A stretch of 64,000 bases of DNA. It comes from Rosistilla oblonga (lineage in GTDB: Bacteria > Planctomycetota > Planctomycetia > Pirellulales > Pirellulaceae). The DNA is taken from positions 620,001 through 684,000 of the forward strand of contig NZ_CP036292.1 in NCBI RefSeq assembly GCF_007751715.1. Direction: 5' to 3'. Every line of letters begins with the position of its first letter. Positions within the stretch are counted from its first letter, which is position 1. Positions 1 to 9,187 of the stretch are shown here, piece after piece. Made by a program: the position numbers and the translations under genes. The notes beneath the pieces were generated by a model that worked only from the letters and a program-made list of their open reading frames with translations, did no database searches and was not told the DNA's origin.

Positions 1-753
1 ACGTGGAGTCGGCCGCACCGCACCGATTTTCCGGATGCGCGGTCGAAGTTCAGCGGAGTTCAGTTGGCGGATGGTCGCTTTGTGTTGGTCTCCAATCCGC
101 ATCCAAAGCGACGCGATCCGCTGGCCCTTTCGGTTAGCGACGACGGTGTTGTCTTCACGAAGATGGGCTATCTCGCTGGAGGGCGGCACGTCGATTATCC
201 ACATGTGATCCAACAGGACGGCCATGTGCTGGTCGCCTTCGCCACGCAAAAGCAGACGGTGGAAGTGCTGAAGATCAATCTGGAGGATATCGACGCGTTA
301 ACGATGCCCGATAAACCGCTGGCCGTCCCGCCGCCGTATCAGCCGCAAGCTGGCGATACGATCGTGGATGCCGGCAACAGTGATCAAGTGACCGTCACCG
401 GGCCATGGAGATCGAGCGACCGCGATTCCGAGCGGCATGGCGACGGCTATCTCGTTCTCGATCCAACAGCTGGTGGCGCGGTTCGGTTCGACTTGAACGT
501 GCCGGAGAAAGGGAACTATGAGATCTTTGCGATGTGGAGTGCCCGAGGGCAACGGGCGAAAGAAGTTCCGTTTGCGATCACTCACGACGATGGAACAAAG
601 ACAGTCCGCGTTGATCAGCGACGCGATGGCGGCGTCTGGAACAGCTTGGGGACGTATTCGTTTTCCCCGGCCAAAGCGTCGGTCGAAGTGGCTGTAGAGA
701 AAGCGAAGAACTACGTCATTGTGGATGCGATCTTGGTGGCACCGCGTCGATAG
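1..753 (+). CDS. Sialidase-like (BNR repeat) protein, C-terminal part with golvesin-like domain (5' end outside window)
   Basis: The frame is open from base 1, so the gene begins upstream; 250 codons are visible. The first ~85 residues look like the last blades of a sialidase/BNR beta-propeller (SNPHPKRRDPLALSVSDDG, then a conserved YPHVIQQDG stretch typical of planctomycete exo-alpha-sialidase homologues). Residues ~100-229 resemble the golvesin/Xly carbohydrate-binding-like domain, with the pattern IVDAGNSDQVTVTGPW, a central YEIFAMWSA strand and a closing YVIVDAILVAP strand. The protein is probably exported and acts on or binds glycans. Substrate specificity cannot be read from the fragment. 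It converges with the M48 gene across a 125 bp gap in which no clear terminator was found. Confidence 0.7.
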   Translation, partial: TWSRPHRTDFPDARSKFSGVQLADGRFVLVSNPHPKRRDPLALSVSDDGVVFTKMGYLAGGRHVDYPHVIQQDGHVLVAFATQKQTVEVLKINLEDIDALTMPDKPLAVPPPYQPQAGDTIVDAGNSDQVTVTGPWRSSDRDSERHGDGYLVLDPTAGGAVRFDLNVPEKGNYEIFAMWSARGQRAKEVPFAITHDDGTKTVRVDQRRDGGVWNSLGTYSFSPAKASVEVAVEKAKNYVIVDAILVAPRR

Positions 754-878
754 TTATCGCTGCACATAAATCGGCAAGTAGGCTAAGCCGGTGGTTTGTT
801 AGCTGGAGTTGTCGTGTGAGGCAGTCGGTCGATGAGATGAGGAGTTGTTGTTAACGGTCCGAGCGGGCGATCGATCGA

Positions 879-2495
879 CTAGCCAAACAGTTCTTCTGTC
901 GGCTGAAGGGCCGATGGTGAGATCCGTCGGCCGAACTTGTCACTGTAGAAATCCCAAGTGACATTTTTGCACAGCGGTTTGTAATGCTTGATTACATCGC
1001 GGGCTGGACGCTGGAACGCGACGATGCCTTGGCTGTTCGCTTGGTTCGACTTTGACACTCGAGCAATGTCGGTGGGGTGAGTTGTCAGTAGGCTCGGCTG
1101 CTCCGCTTGCATCTCTTTGTCGATCTGCATCAAGTCGGTAGTCGGGAGCGACTGGCGAGCCCAGTCGCCGACAAGGATCATGTCGTCGGCGAGTTTGCCT
1201 TGTTGGAAGAGTTCAAACAGTTGGCCGATCATGATTGCTTGGGAATGTCCCAGCACGCGTAGGTCTCGCGACGTTTGAGCAAATGTCTCGCTGCCGACGA
1301 GTCCATATTCGTAGCGATCGGCGTCGTATTCCATCTGTCGCAGCAAGCCGCAGCTGATCGCATTGCTGGCGACCATAAAGCACCATAGAACACCGCGGGT
1401 ACCGACGACACAAACCTGAGCTAGTTGGAGGACGAGGCCGATCCGGTAGTCCGATTCTTGAATCGCATCCTCTAACATCTCATCCAGAGCATCGCGTTGG
1501 TAGACAACTCGGGTGAACCACCAATTGATCTTTCGAATCAGCATCGTCGCCCCCATCCCGATCCGTTGGGAGAAGTGTCCAAATTCGTGCGCCAAGACGC
1601 CCGCGAGTTGTTGCATCGAGAGACCGGCCAGCAGTGGAACCCCAATCGTCAGGACCATGTTTCCGGTGGCGACGCTGAACAGCCCGCCCGCCGGTTGTGC
1701 CGAAGCGTTGACATCGTAATCGACATCGATTCGCGTCGGCTTCGGCGCCCCAACGGCTTCACATATCTGGTCGACGAATTCGAACAGCAAAGGTTCTCCA
1801 CGCCGCGTCAGCGTGCGTCGCCGCGAGTCGGATGCGATTCGAAAGAAGAGTGGCTTGATGAGAAACAGGACCGTCACGACTCCTGCAATCGCCGGTGCGA
1901 GAACGGCCACGATATAGAAGATCGCCGCGCGGCCATGAGGGATGTGTGACATCAGTCCCGGAATGGTTACCGCGATGTAGTAGAAGACTCCAAATCCGGA
2001 AGCTGCGACCAACGCCAGGTAGGCCAGTGGGAGGATCGCCATCGCTATACCGACCAGCAGCAGTTGCAGGCGGTAGCCCATCGCAACCGGTTTACGCGGC
2101 AGTTTAGCGGTGAAGCCGGCTAGTAGTTCTTGAGATGTCAGCCGTTTGGCATCGTTGGCTTGCGTTTGCGCATTGACCAGCTGCTGCGCCTGGTCGATCG
2201 CTTCGGAGAGATCGGCAAACGGTTGGTCGCTCGAAGCGATGGGGAACTCCTCTTGGTCCGCCGTAGAGGGCTGGCTGGGAGGATTTGATGAGTCACCGAG
2301 ATCCGCCGTAAGCGGCTGGCGCCTTGCCGCGTCGGAGGGCTTCGGCTGTGTCCGCTGCGGATTGCTTGGGGGCGGGATTTTAAGTGCGGTGCCGCACTTG
2401 TTGCATTTTGCTGAACGTCCAGCGGCCGCAGATGGTGCCCGCAATTGCTTCGAGCACTGTGGGCAGGGAAAGCGAACGTAGGATTCGGTAGCCAT
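879..2495 (-). CDS. M48 family membrane zinc metallopeptidase with N-terminal zinc ribbon
   Basis: 538 aa. Residues 11-35 hold two CXXC pairs (CPQC and CNKC), a short zinc ribbon common at the N-terminus of planctomycete proteins. A low-complexity Pro/Ser/Gln linker follows to ~90, then two membrane segments at about 144-168 and 192-213. The catalytic motif HEFGH is at 303-307, and the downstream EYDADRYEY carries the expected third zinc ligand of gluzincins of the HtpX/Ste24 type. The family degrades membrane or misfolded proteins. The active site is probably cytoplasmic or at the membrane face. The start at 2495 directly precedes the zinc ribbon and is well supported. The next gene upstream on the same strand ends with its own terminator, so this gene is probably transcribed alone. 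Confidence 0.9.
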   Translation of the reverse strand: MATESYVRFPCPQCSKQLRAPSAAAGRSAKCNKCGTALKIPPPSNPQRTQPKPSDAARRQPLTADLGDSSNPPSQPSTADQEEFPIASSDQPFADLSEAIDQAQQLVNAQTQANDAKRLTSQELLAGFTAKLPRKPVAMGYRLQLLLVGIAMAILPLAYLALVAASGFGVFYYIAVTIPGLMSHIPHGRAAIFYIVAVLAPAIAGVVTVLFLIKPLFFRIASDSRRRTLTRRGEPLLFEFVDQICEAVGAPKPTRIDVDYDVNASAQPAGGLFSVATGNMVLTIGVPLLAGLSMQQLAGVLAHEFGHFSQRIGMGATMLIRKINWWFTRVVYQRDALDEMLEDAIQESDYRIGLVLQLAQVCVVGTRGVLWCFMVASNAISCGLLRQMEYDADRYEYGLVGSETFAQTSRDLRVLGHSQAIMIGQLFELFQQGKLADDMILVGDWARQSLPTTDLMQIDKEMQAEQPSLLTTHPTDIARVSKSNQANSQGIVAFQRPARDVIKHYKPLCKNVTWDFYSDKFGRRISPSALQPTEELFG

Positions 2496-2655
2496 GATGC
2501 GGACTCGACGATGCTGGGCCGGTTGCAGTGAGCAGTGGCTCAGTATAACTGGTCAACGTGTTAGTTTGTTGTTCCGCAAAAGGTGGGTTTGGTTTCCCGG
2601 GGGGCGGTGAAGTTAGTCGCTCTCCGTACGACGGAGTTGACGCTACCGTGGCGCA

Positions 2656-2700
2656 TAAAAAAACAGGTGATGTCCGCTGGGAAAGCGGACGCCACCTGTT
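2656..2700 (-). terminator. Rho-independent terminator of the S41 protease gene
   Basis: On the minus strand a G/C-rich hairpin (ACAGGTGGCGTCCGC pairing with GCGGACATCACCTGT, allowing small internal mismatches) is followed immediately by a run of T residues (plus-strand A-run at 2657-2663). It lies 26 bp beyond the stop codon of the S41 protease. Confidence 0.8.
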
Positions 2701-2725
2701 GCTGAATCGATCAATTAGCTTGCGT

Positions 2726-4852
2726 TCAGTTGGCGCGTGCCAAGTTCTGACGCTTGAGGGCTTCGACGTAATCGCGAGTGATGTTCAAGACTTCGTCGTT
2801 GTAGAAGTTGTGACGGAAGACTTCATCGTCGGGCATCTCTGCTTCCAACAATTGCTTCTCCTCTTCCTTCTGCGAATCGAGTTCCTTGCGACGCGCGAAG
2901 AACTTGTCCTCTTGCAGCGAGACGAACTTCTCCGACTTCTGTCGTTGGTACGATTCGATGCGGCGCAACAGGTCGACAAACTCGTCGGACTTTTCGATCC
3001 GGTTTGCGGAATTGGTTCGGACCGTGTTCAACACATCGGCTCCCATCATGTTGTATTTACGATGCTTTGTCTTTTCGACACGATCGTGTTCCAACGCGTA
3101 TTCCAGATCGGCTTCGCCAACATCCATATGCGTTGTCAACGAAGGCAGGATGATGTCGGCTTTGACACCTTCCTTCTGAGTGCTTTCGCCGTCGGGCAGG
3201 TAGAATTGTTGCAACGTAACTTTCAAGGCTCCGAAGTTCGGGGCGCGATTGCTTCGCAGGATCTCTTGGCCGAGGTCCATCAGAGTTTGCACGGTTCCCT
3301 TACCGTGAGTTGCTACGTCGCCAACGACGATGCCCCGTCCGTAGTCCTGGATCGCACCGGCGAGAATTTCGCTGGCACTCGCGCTGAACTTACTGGTCAG
3401 AACAACAAGCGGTCCGTCCCACGCGACGCCACTGTCTTCATCGGCATAGGGAGTGACTTGTCCGTCGCTGTCTTTGACTTGGACCACGGGGCCTTGATCG
3501 ATGAACAGGCCGGTCAGATTGATCGCTTCGGTGAGGCTGCCACCGCCGTTCATCCGCAGGTCCAAGATAACCGCTGCGATGCCGTCGTCTTTGAATTCGT
3601 TCAAACGATCGCGAACGTCCTTGGTGCTGCTGCGATAATCGCGAGCGTTGCGACGAGCGGCTTCCATGTCCAGGTAGAAGCTAGGCAGGCTGATGTAGCC
3701 GATCTTCATCTTGGGTCCGGTCTCGCCATCGGTCTCAACGACTTGGCTGCGGGCAGCGCTGTCTTCGAGTTCGACTTTGGCACGCGTGATCGTGAGGATC
3801 TTCGTCTCGCCGGTGCCGCCCGACTTGATGCCCAGTCGGACAATCGTGCCAGCGTGGCCGCGGATCTGTTCGACCACGTCGTCCAGTGGCATTTCGACGA
3901 TGTCGACCATTTCGCCATCGGTCCCCTGCCCTACGCTGACGATGTAGTCATCGGCTTTCAGTTCGCCCTGCTTGTGGGCGGCTCCGCCGGGGATGACTCG
4001 CGACACGACGGTGTGTCCATCTTTCTCACGCAGTGCGGCGCCGATCCCTTCCAGGTTCAGACGCATCATGATGCGGAAGTTGTCGAGCGATTTAGGCGAC
4101 ATAAAGGTTGTGTGCGGATCGTAGCTGGTGGTGACCGAAGTCAGGAACAGTTCCAGCAATTGATCCGAATCGGTCTCGTGCCAACGCTTTTGGTTTCGCT
4201 TGTAGCGACGCAGCAGTTTGGCTTTGGGGTCTTCGAGATCTTCTTGAGTTGGTTTGTATTCTTCGCCCGATTCTTCCGCCTTGCGTTTGCGTTCCAGGGC
4301 TTCGTCTTTGGCGACCAGCAGATTGAATTTGATCTGGCGACGCCAGCGGTCTTTCGCTTCTTCGGGCGAGGTTGGATAGCGGGCTGCATCGGGTTCGACC
4401 ACGATCGATTCATCGGTGGTGAAGTCGAAGTCTTCGTTGAGCAACGCCTCGGCGACGGCGACGCGTTCATCGATTCGTTGCAGGAAGCGTTTAAAGACGA
4501 CGTAAGCGACGTCCAGGTTGCCGCCTTTGACCATGTCGTCGATCGTCAGGTTGTAGCGGGCAAACTCATCGACGTCCGACTGGTAGAAGTAGAGCTTCAT
4601 CGGGTCGAGCGATTTGAGGAACAATTCCATCGCGCGGGCGCTGAGTTCGTCGTTGAGTCCGGTGCGCGACACGTGTCGGCGTTCCAGTAGAGCTGCGACG
4701 ATCTTCGCCACGTTTTGGTCGGTTTTGGTCGGCGCGACCAGATCTTCAGCTGCGCAAGGACTAATTTGCGGGGCGGCGAAGATGATCGCGCAGAAGGCCG
4801 ACAACAGCAGTGGCCGGACGAAGCGGGGTTGGGGAGACGTCATTGAAGCCAT
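2726..4852 (-). CDS. Carboxy-terminal (tail-specific) processing protease, S41 family
   Basis: 708 aa from the chosen start; an in-frame ATG at 4918 would add 22 residues. The ATG at 4852 (or 4843) puts a signal peptide at the N-terminus (FVRPLLLSAFCAIIFAA, cleavage near SPCAAE). The architecture follows E. coli Prc: N-terminal helical domain (to ~220), a PDZ domain (~250-330, GIGAAL...VVSRVIPGGAAHKQGEL), then the S41 domain. The catalytic dyad is visible as Ser in SKFSASASEI and Lys in THGKGTVQ, with a GGGSLTEAI substrate-binding loop. A C-terminal charged helical tail completes the Prc-like length. It should act in the periplasm on C-termini of envelope proteins. The terminator at 2656-2700 follows. 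Confidence 0.92.
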   Translation of the reverse strand: MASMTSPQPRFVRPLLLSAFCAIIFAAPQISPCAAEDLVAPTKTDQNVAKIVAALLERRHVSRTGLNDELSARAMELFLKSLDPMKLYFYQSDVDEFARYNLTIDDMVKGGNLDVAYVVFKRFLQRIDERVAVAEALLNEDFDFTTDESIVVEPDAARYPTSPEEAKDRWRRQIKFNLLVAKDEALERKRKAEESGEEYKPTQEDLEDPKAKLLRRYKRNQKRWHETDSDQLLELFLTSVTTSYDPHTTFMSPKSLDNFRIMMRLNLEGIGAALREKDGHTVVSRVIPGGAAHKQGELKADDYIVSVGQGTDGEMVDIVEMPLDDVVEQIRGHAGTIVRLGIKSGGTGETKILTITRAKVELEDSAARSQVVETDGETGPKMKIGYISLPSFYLDMEAARRNARDYRSSTKDVRDRLNEFKDDGIAAVILDLRMNGGGSLTEAINLTGLFIDQGPVVQVKDSDGQVTPYADEDSGVAWDGPLVVLTSKFSASASEILAGAIQDYGRGIVVGDVATHGKGTVQTLMDLGQEILRSNRAPNFGALKVTLQQFYLPDGESTQKEGVKADIILPSLTTHMDVGEADLEYALEHDRVEKTKHRKYNMMGADVLNTVRTNSANRIEKSDEFVDLLRRIESYQRQKSEKFVSLQEDKFFARRKELDSQKEEEKQLLEAEMPDDEVFRHNFYNDEVLNITRDYVEALKRQNLARAN

Positions 4853-5128
4853 ACTTGAGTTCCGATTTGGTAAAGACACGTCGCGTCGGACAGGCGAACC
4901 TTGGTCCACGATGTTCATAGTAGAACAGGGTTCAGAATATCACAAGTTCGATCGGCTGATAGCAAATGCGTCCGGGGAGGCATTAGGGCCGGCGTATATA
5001 AGCTCGCAAGCGGCGCATCGGCGGTGTCGATTCGACCCGCTAGCACGATCGTCAGGGCTCGCGTGTCGCGGTGGGGAGGCCAGCAGAGATCCCGCGTTTT
5101 CGCGCGGAATCGAGCGTTTTGCGTTCCT

Positions 5129-7213
5129 TTACTGAGTCCCGCCGCTCAATCGGATCGCCCACCACAGCTGGTTCAAGGCAGCTTCGTCGGTATCGGTAAG
5201 CTTGCGGATTCGCTTGGCTGCCTCGAGTTGTTGGTCGCCCACTTGGGGATTTCCCGCAACGTAGAAAAGATGTTTTACCTGTTGCTCAAAACCTCCCTTT
5301 TTACTCAACGAGGCGAGCCAGCCGGCCGGCAGCGTGTTGGTTGCATCGTTTGCAGGGAAGGCTCGGCGAAGCGATTCGAGCCGCAGGTCGGCTGGGGATT
5401 TGGGTTTCGGTTTGCCGCCAGAGCCGTTGTCGTTTGCTTGGGCTAGCAGTCCCGAGGGGGCGACGAGCGAACCCTTGCCGCTGGCGCGGTTGAACGTTTC
5501 GGTTGCGGCGATCAGTTCTTTGAACGACCAGTTTCGCGGTTGGTTTGAAAAGCCAGCAAACGCTCGCTGTTGCAGTTCAGCCCGGTTCAGCGACGCTTCG
5601 GTGGCAGCCAGCGAATCTTGGTCGAAGGGCGAGAGAGGCGATTGCAGCCGCATTGGGCGGGCGGCGATGATCCAAGCCACCGCCGCGCCGAGGTCGTAGT
5701 CGTGGGCTCGCAGTTGTTCGGCCATCAGGTTTCGCACCGCGATGAACGCTTCGTCCGCCGGGGGTGCCAACGGGTCGCTGGTCCGTCCGACGATGCGATT
5801 CCCGTAGATGACTTTCCAGAGTCCGTTGATCGTGGCTCGCGCCAGTTGATCGCTGTGCTCGATGCTCGCCGCCAGATCGCGCAGATTGGTGGGACCGCCC
5901 GGAAGAGGCGAATCGCCGATCCAGTCGCCGACAACCGCTGGCGAAGCGACGGCTTGGCGTCCGTCTTCGGATTCGTAGAAGACAGCGTCTTTGGAGCGAT
6001 CGCGCTGCAGGTCCAACGCGATCTTCAGGCCGCCCTGCTGCCCCAGTTGCCACTGAACGCCGGTCTGGAAGATCGCATTCAGGTTCCAGTAATTGTGTTG
6101 GGTTATGTTCCCTTCCAGCGGGTGCGTGTGGCAGCGTCCACAGCCGACGTCGAGGTCCAGCAGGACATCGCAGAACTGATTGGTCAGCGGAATCGCAGAT
6201 GCGCCAGCTAGCCCGGCCATCCAGAGCGTCGCCGGTTCAAACGAATCGTCTTCTGGCGACGAAGAACCCTCGGAAGTGAGCATCTGCTGGACCAGCGTGT
6301 CGAAGGCTTGTTCGCCGCGGAAAGTCGTCGCAAACAGCTTGCCAGCTTCCTCTCGCTGAGCCGCCGACAATTGACTCCACGCCGCTTCGCCGAGCAGGTG
6401 TTGCGCCCAACGAGAGCCGAGGTGATCGGAGGTTTGCCGATCGTCGATGTATTGGTCGATCAGCGCGTTGATATCGCCGGCGGTCAGATTGCGAACCGCT
6501 TCGGTATCCAAAACGTTGGCTGTCGAACGCCCTGCGACGGCCGTCGCAAACCGTTGGACCATCTGGTCGGCGGAGATCTCGGTTTGCGGGCGAATGTCCA
6601 TCCGCTGCCACGCTTGTTCCAGCAGTTGGTCGACGCGTTGCACGATCTGATCGGCTGGCAACCGTTCGACCACCGGTTGGTTGGCGATCGCTGATGGTGC
6701 GGGGGTGTCGGTCGGTTCTTTCGCTGGGGCGTTAAACGGCAGGTCGTTGATGCCGATTTCAAACTTGCGAGGCTCTACAGGTTGATCGACGATCGCGTCG
6801 ACGGTTGGAGCGTCATCGGTCAGCGGTGTCGCTGCGTGTGGATCGGCGATGCCGGCGATTTCAGCTGCCGACGGTTGAGCAGTCTGTTGGTCGTTGGCTG
6901 GTTGCGACGGAGTGCTTTGGGCGATGCCAGGATCGGCAGCCGGTGGTTGTCGCAGTTCCCACAGGTAGCCGCCGACGGCGATCAGCAGCGCAGCGGCGAG
7001 GGGTAGCGGCAGCCAAGCATTGGAGCGTTGCTTGGTGTTTCGCGTGGTTTCGATCCGCGGCAGCGCCACGGTTGGGTTCTGTTCGGCTTCCAGAATCGCC
7101 AGTACTTGCACGGAGACATCCGGCGGCGTCGCCTCTTCGAGGGCTTCGCCAAGCATCGTCTCCAGCAATTGGTCGAACGCCGGATCGTCTATGTCAGTTT
7201 CGTTTGGACGCAT
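5129..7213 (-). CDS. Membrane-anchored DUF1549-type (CXXCH) protein, possible anti-sigma partner
   Basis: 694 aa. The ATG at 7213 is chosen because it lies inside the end of the sigma factor gene (25 bp overlap, translational coupling) and gives a sensible N-terminus; an upstream in-frame start would overlap that gene heavily. Residues 1-66 are polar and acidic, residues ~67-86 form one membrane helix (WLPLPLAAALLIAVGGYLW), and a Pro/Thr/Gln-rich linker follows. The exported part resembles DUF1549: helical stretch ~160-280, then a haem-type CGRCH motif near 308-312 in a GCGRCHTHPLEGN context, as in planctomycete cytochrome-like proteins. The order sigma factor then single-pass protein with a short cytoplasmic head is that of ECF sigma/anti-sigma pairs. 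No zinc-finger anti-sigma motif is visible, so the anti-sigma role is inferred. Confidence 0.75.
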   Translation of the reverse strand: MRPNETDIDDPAFDQLLETMLGEALEEATPPDVSVQVLAILEAEQNPTVALPRIETTRNTKQRSNAWLPLPLAAALLIAVGGYLWELRQPPAADPGIAQSTPSQPANDQQTAQPSAAEIAGIADPHAATPLTDDAPTVDAIVDQPVEPRKFEIGINDLPFNAPAKEPTDTPAPSAIANQPVVERLPADQIVQRVDQLLEQAWQRMDIRPQTEISADQMVQRFATAVAGRSTANVLDTEAVRNLTAGDINALIDQYIDDRQTSDHLGSRWAQHLLGEAAWSQLSAAQREEAGKLFATTFRGEQAFDTLVQQMLTSEGSSSPEDDSFEPATLWMAGLAGASAIPLTNQFCDVLLDLDVGCGRCHTHPLEGNITQHNYWNLNAIFQTGVQWQLGQQGGLKIALDLQRDRSKDAVFYESEDGRQAVASPAVVGDWIGDSPLPGGPTNLRDLAASIEHSDQLARATINGLWKVIYGNRIVGRTSDPLAPPADEAFIAVRNLMAEQLRAHDYDLGAAVAWIIAARPMRLQSPLSPFDQDSLAATEASLNRAELQQRAFAGFSNQPRNWSFKELIAATETFNRASGKGSLVAPSGLLAQANDNGSGGKPKPKSPADLRLESLRRAFPANDATNTLPAGWLASLSKKGGFEQQVKHLFYVAGNPQVGDQQLEAAKRIRKLTDTDEAALNQLWWAIRLSGGTQ

Positions 7214-7728
7214 TCTTTTAGCTGTTGTTTTGCTCGCTGCACCAAATTCTTCGCACCATGTTCGGTGATACCCAACTTGTCGCCAATTTCGACCCGCTTT
7301 GCATCGTCGGTGAATCGCATACGGAGCGCCAGTTGGGCTCTGTCGGTCAGCCCTTGCAGGCATTCATTGAGAGCGCTGATAAATTCTTCGCCGTCTTCTT
7401 CGGCACCGATCCAGCGATCCCAGACCGCATCGAGCGATTCGATCGCTGCGACTAAGTGCATTCGCTTGTCGCGACGCTTGAGTGATATGAACAGGTTCCT
7501 CGCGATCCGCCGCAAATAGGCGGCGGTCGCTTCATCGCTGTATTGGTTAAAGGGTGGACGCCGCAAGATCGTCAGGAAGGTTTCTTGAGTCAGATCGTCG
7601 GCGGTCGAATTGTCGCAACCGAGCAGGCGCAGGTATCTCCATACGCCAGCTTGGTGACGCGTGATCAATTCCTGCGGGCTCAAATCAGTTTCGCTTCTTT
7701 GCGACACTGCCGATCTATCCACAATCAC
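7189..7728 (-). CDS. RNA polymerase sigma factor, ECF/sigma-70 family
   Basis: 179 aa. Region 2 (about residues 25-90) carries the -10 recognition helices, including DDLTQETFLTILRR and AYLRRIARNLFISLKRR. Region 4 (about 120-175) has the helix-turn-helix ALRMRFTDDAKRVEIGDKLG...AKNLVQRAKQQLKE. No additional domain is present, as is usual for short ECF sigmas. Its 3' end overlaps the start of the membrane-anchored DUF1549 gene by 25 bp, so the two are very likely translated together. It lies 62 bp downstream of the DUF1501 gene on the same strand and may belong to the same transcript as the DUF1549/DUF1501 pair. Confidence 0.93.
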   Translation of the reverse strand: MIVDRSAVSQRSETDLSPQELITRHQAGVWRYLRLLGCDNSTADDLTQETFLTILRRPPFNQYSDEATAAYLRRIARNLFISLKRRDKRMHLVAAIESLDAVWDRWIGAEEDGEEFISALNECLQGLTDRAQLALRMRFTDDAKRVEIGDKLGITEHGAKNLVQRAKQQLKECVQTKLT

Positions 7729-7790
7729 TTTCTGAAATCTTCTGAACCTCCAGTTTACGTGAGATCCAAGTGCCTTGGTTTCCGTTCGTG

Positions 7791-9092
7791 CTAAACGAAC
7801 AGATCCTTGATGATCTTACCACCGCCAGCGATTTTCATCGGCCGACGGTTGTTGGCGGTATAGGTTGTATCGGGTGAGATGCCAAGGGCTTTGCAAACCG
7901 ATGTCATCACATCCTCGGAACTGTACGGTTCGGTTTCGACCGCCGTACCATCGCTGTTCGTCTCGCCGATCGCGATACCACCCTTCATTCCCGCTCCGCC
8001 GACAACCACGCTCCAGGCTCGCGCGAAGTGATCGCGGCCAGCGTTTTGGTTGATCCGCGGAGTACGGCCGAATTCACCCATCCAAATGATCGCTGTATCC
8101 TGCAGCATTCCACGCTGTTCCAGGTCCTCGGTCAAGGCGCTCATCGCTTTGTCGAGGGCTGGCAGGTGGCGGTTGGTGAGCGTATTGAAGATGTCGCTGT
8201 GGCTGTCCCAGCCGCCCAAGTCGACTTCGACAAACGGAACGCCCGCTTCGACCAAACGACGTGCCAGCAGGCAGCCTTGGCCAAAGCCGCCGCCACCCAT
8301 GCCCATGCCGGTTGCCCCGTATCGCTCTTTCACAGCTTCGGGTTCTTCGGCAACCTTGAAGGCTTGCATCTGTTCGCTGGACATCAGATCGAAGGTCTTC
8401 TTCAAAACCTTCTGGTGATCTTCGGCCGCGGTGCCGCGGTTCTTCTTGACGAAGTCTTTTTCGATCAGGTCCAGTGCCGCCATGCGTTGCATCAGCCGCT
8501 GTTGTTCCATCCGCATCTGCAAGTTGCGAATTTGGCCGTTGCTGGTGACTGCAAACGGAGCCCAAGCCATGCCCAAGAAACCGGGGCCAGCACTGCCGCC
8601 GCCGATGGTGACAAACGGAGGGATCTCGAGTTCGGGGCGTTGGCCAATCAATTCGTGAGCCAAAACCGAACCGTAGCTGGGGTGTTCGATGTTGGGGTTG
8701 GGGACAAATCCGGTGTGCATGTAGTAGCGGCCGCGATCGTGATCGGCTTCGCGCGTGCTCATCGATCGGATGACCGCCATGTTATGCATCTGTTTGGCCA
8801 TCAACGGCATGTGTTCACAGATCTGCACGTCTCCCGATGTGCTGATCGGTTTGAACGGTCCGCCGGTCGGTGCGCCTGGTTTCAGATCCCACAAGTCAAT
8901 CGTCGACGGGCCACCACCCATCCACAGCAGAATCGCCGACTTGCGGTTCTTCTTCAGGACGTCGGCGTTGGCTTTGAGGGTCTGGCCGAGCGTGAAAGCG
9001 GTGCCTGCCATGGCCGCCGAAGCGCCAGCCATGTGGTTCATGAAGTGCCGGCGAGTCATCCCGGCGGGCGTGGTCCATTGGCTGTTAAACAT
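7791..9092 (-). CDS. DUF1501 domain-containing exported protein
   Basis: 433 aa. The N-terminus holds a twin-arginine type signal (TRRHFMNHMAG followed by AAMAGTAFTL), so export in folded form by Tat is likely. The body matches DUF1501, a family with an alkaline-phosphatase/sulfatase-like fold: LLWMGGGPSTIDLWDLKPG at ~55-73, a GWDSHSDIFN metal-site-like segment at ~293, and WMGEFGRTPRIN near 340 followed by GRDHF. DUF1501 proteins are almost always encoded next to DUF1549/DUF1553 proteins in planctomycetes, as here (95 bp downstream). Enzymatic activity is not established for the family. Confidence 0.92.
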   Translation of the reverse strand: MFNSQWTTPAGMTRRHFMNHMAGASAAMAGTAFTLGQTLKANADVLKKNRKSAILLWMGGGPSTIDLWDLKPGAPTGGPFKPISTSGDVQICEHMPLMAKQMHNMAVIRSMSTREADHDRGRYYMHTGFVPNPNIEHPSYGSVLAHELIGQRPELEIPPFVTIGGGSAGPGFLGMAWAPFAVTSNGQIRNLQMRMEQQRLMQRMAALDLIEKDFVKKNRGTAAEDHQKVLKKTFDLMSSEQMQAFKVAEEPEAVKERYGATGMGMGGGGFGQGCLLARRLVEAGVPFVEVDLGGWDSHSDIFNTLTNRHLPALDKAMSALTEDLEQRGMLQDTAIIWMGEFGRTPRINQNAGRDHFARAWSVVVGGAGMKGGIAIGETNSDGTAVETEPYSSEDVMTSVCKALGISPDTTYTANNRRPMKIAGGGKIIKDLFV

Positions 9093-9187
9093 CGGGTCTC
9101 TCCAGTTCGGAATAGAAGGTGACGGCGTGTCGACGAGACAGGCTGGATTTGGTTTGTTCGGACGCGCCGCGGCGCGCCTGCGGCGAA

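Noticed and set aside
2558-4690. 710-codon open frame antisense to the S41 protease
   Set aside because: It is the shadow of a high-GC coding gene; no domain, low-complexity Val/Phe/Asp-rich composition, and the minus-strand protease has complete catalytic motifs.
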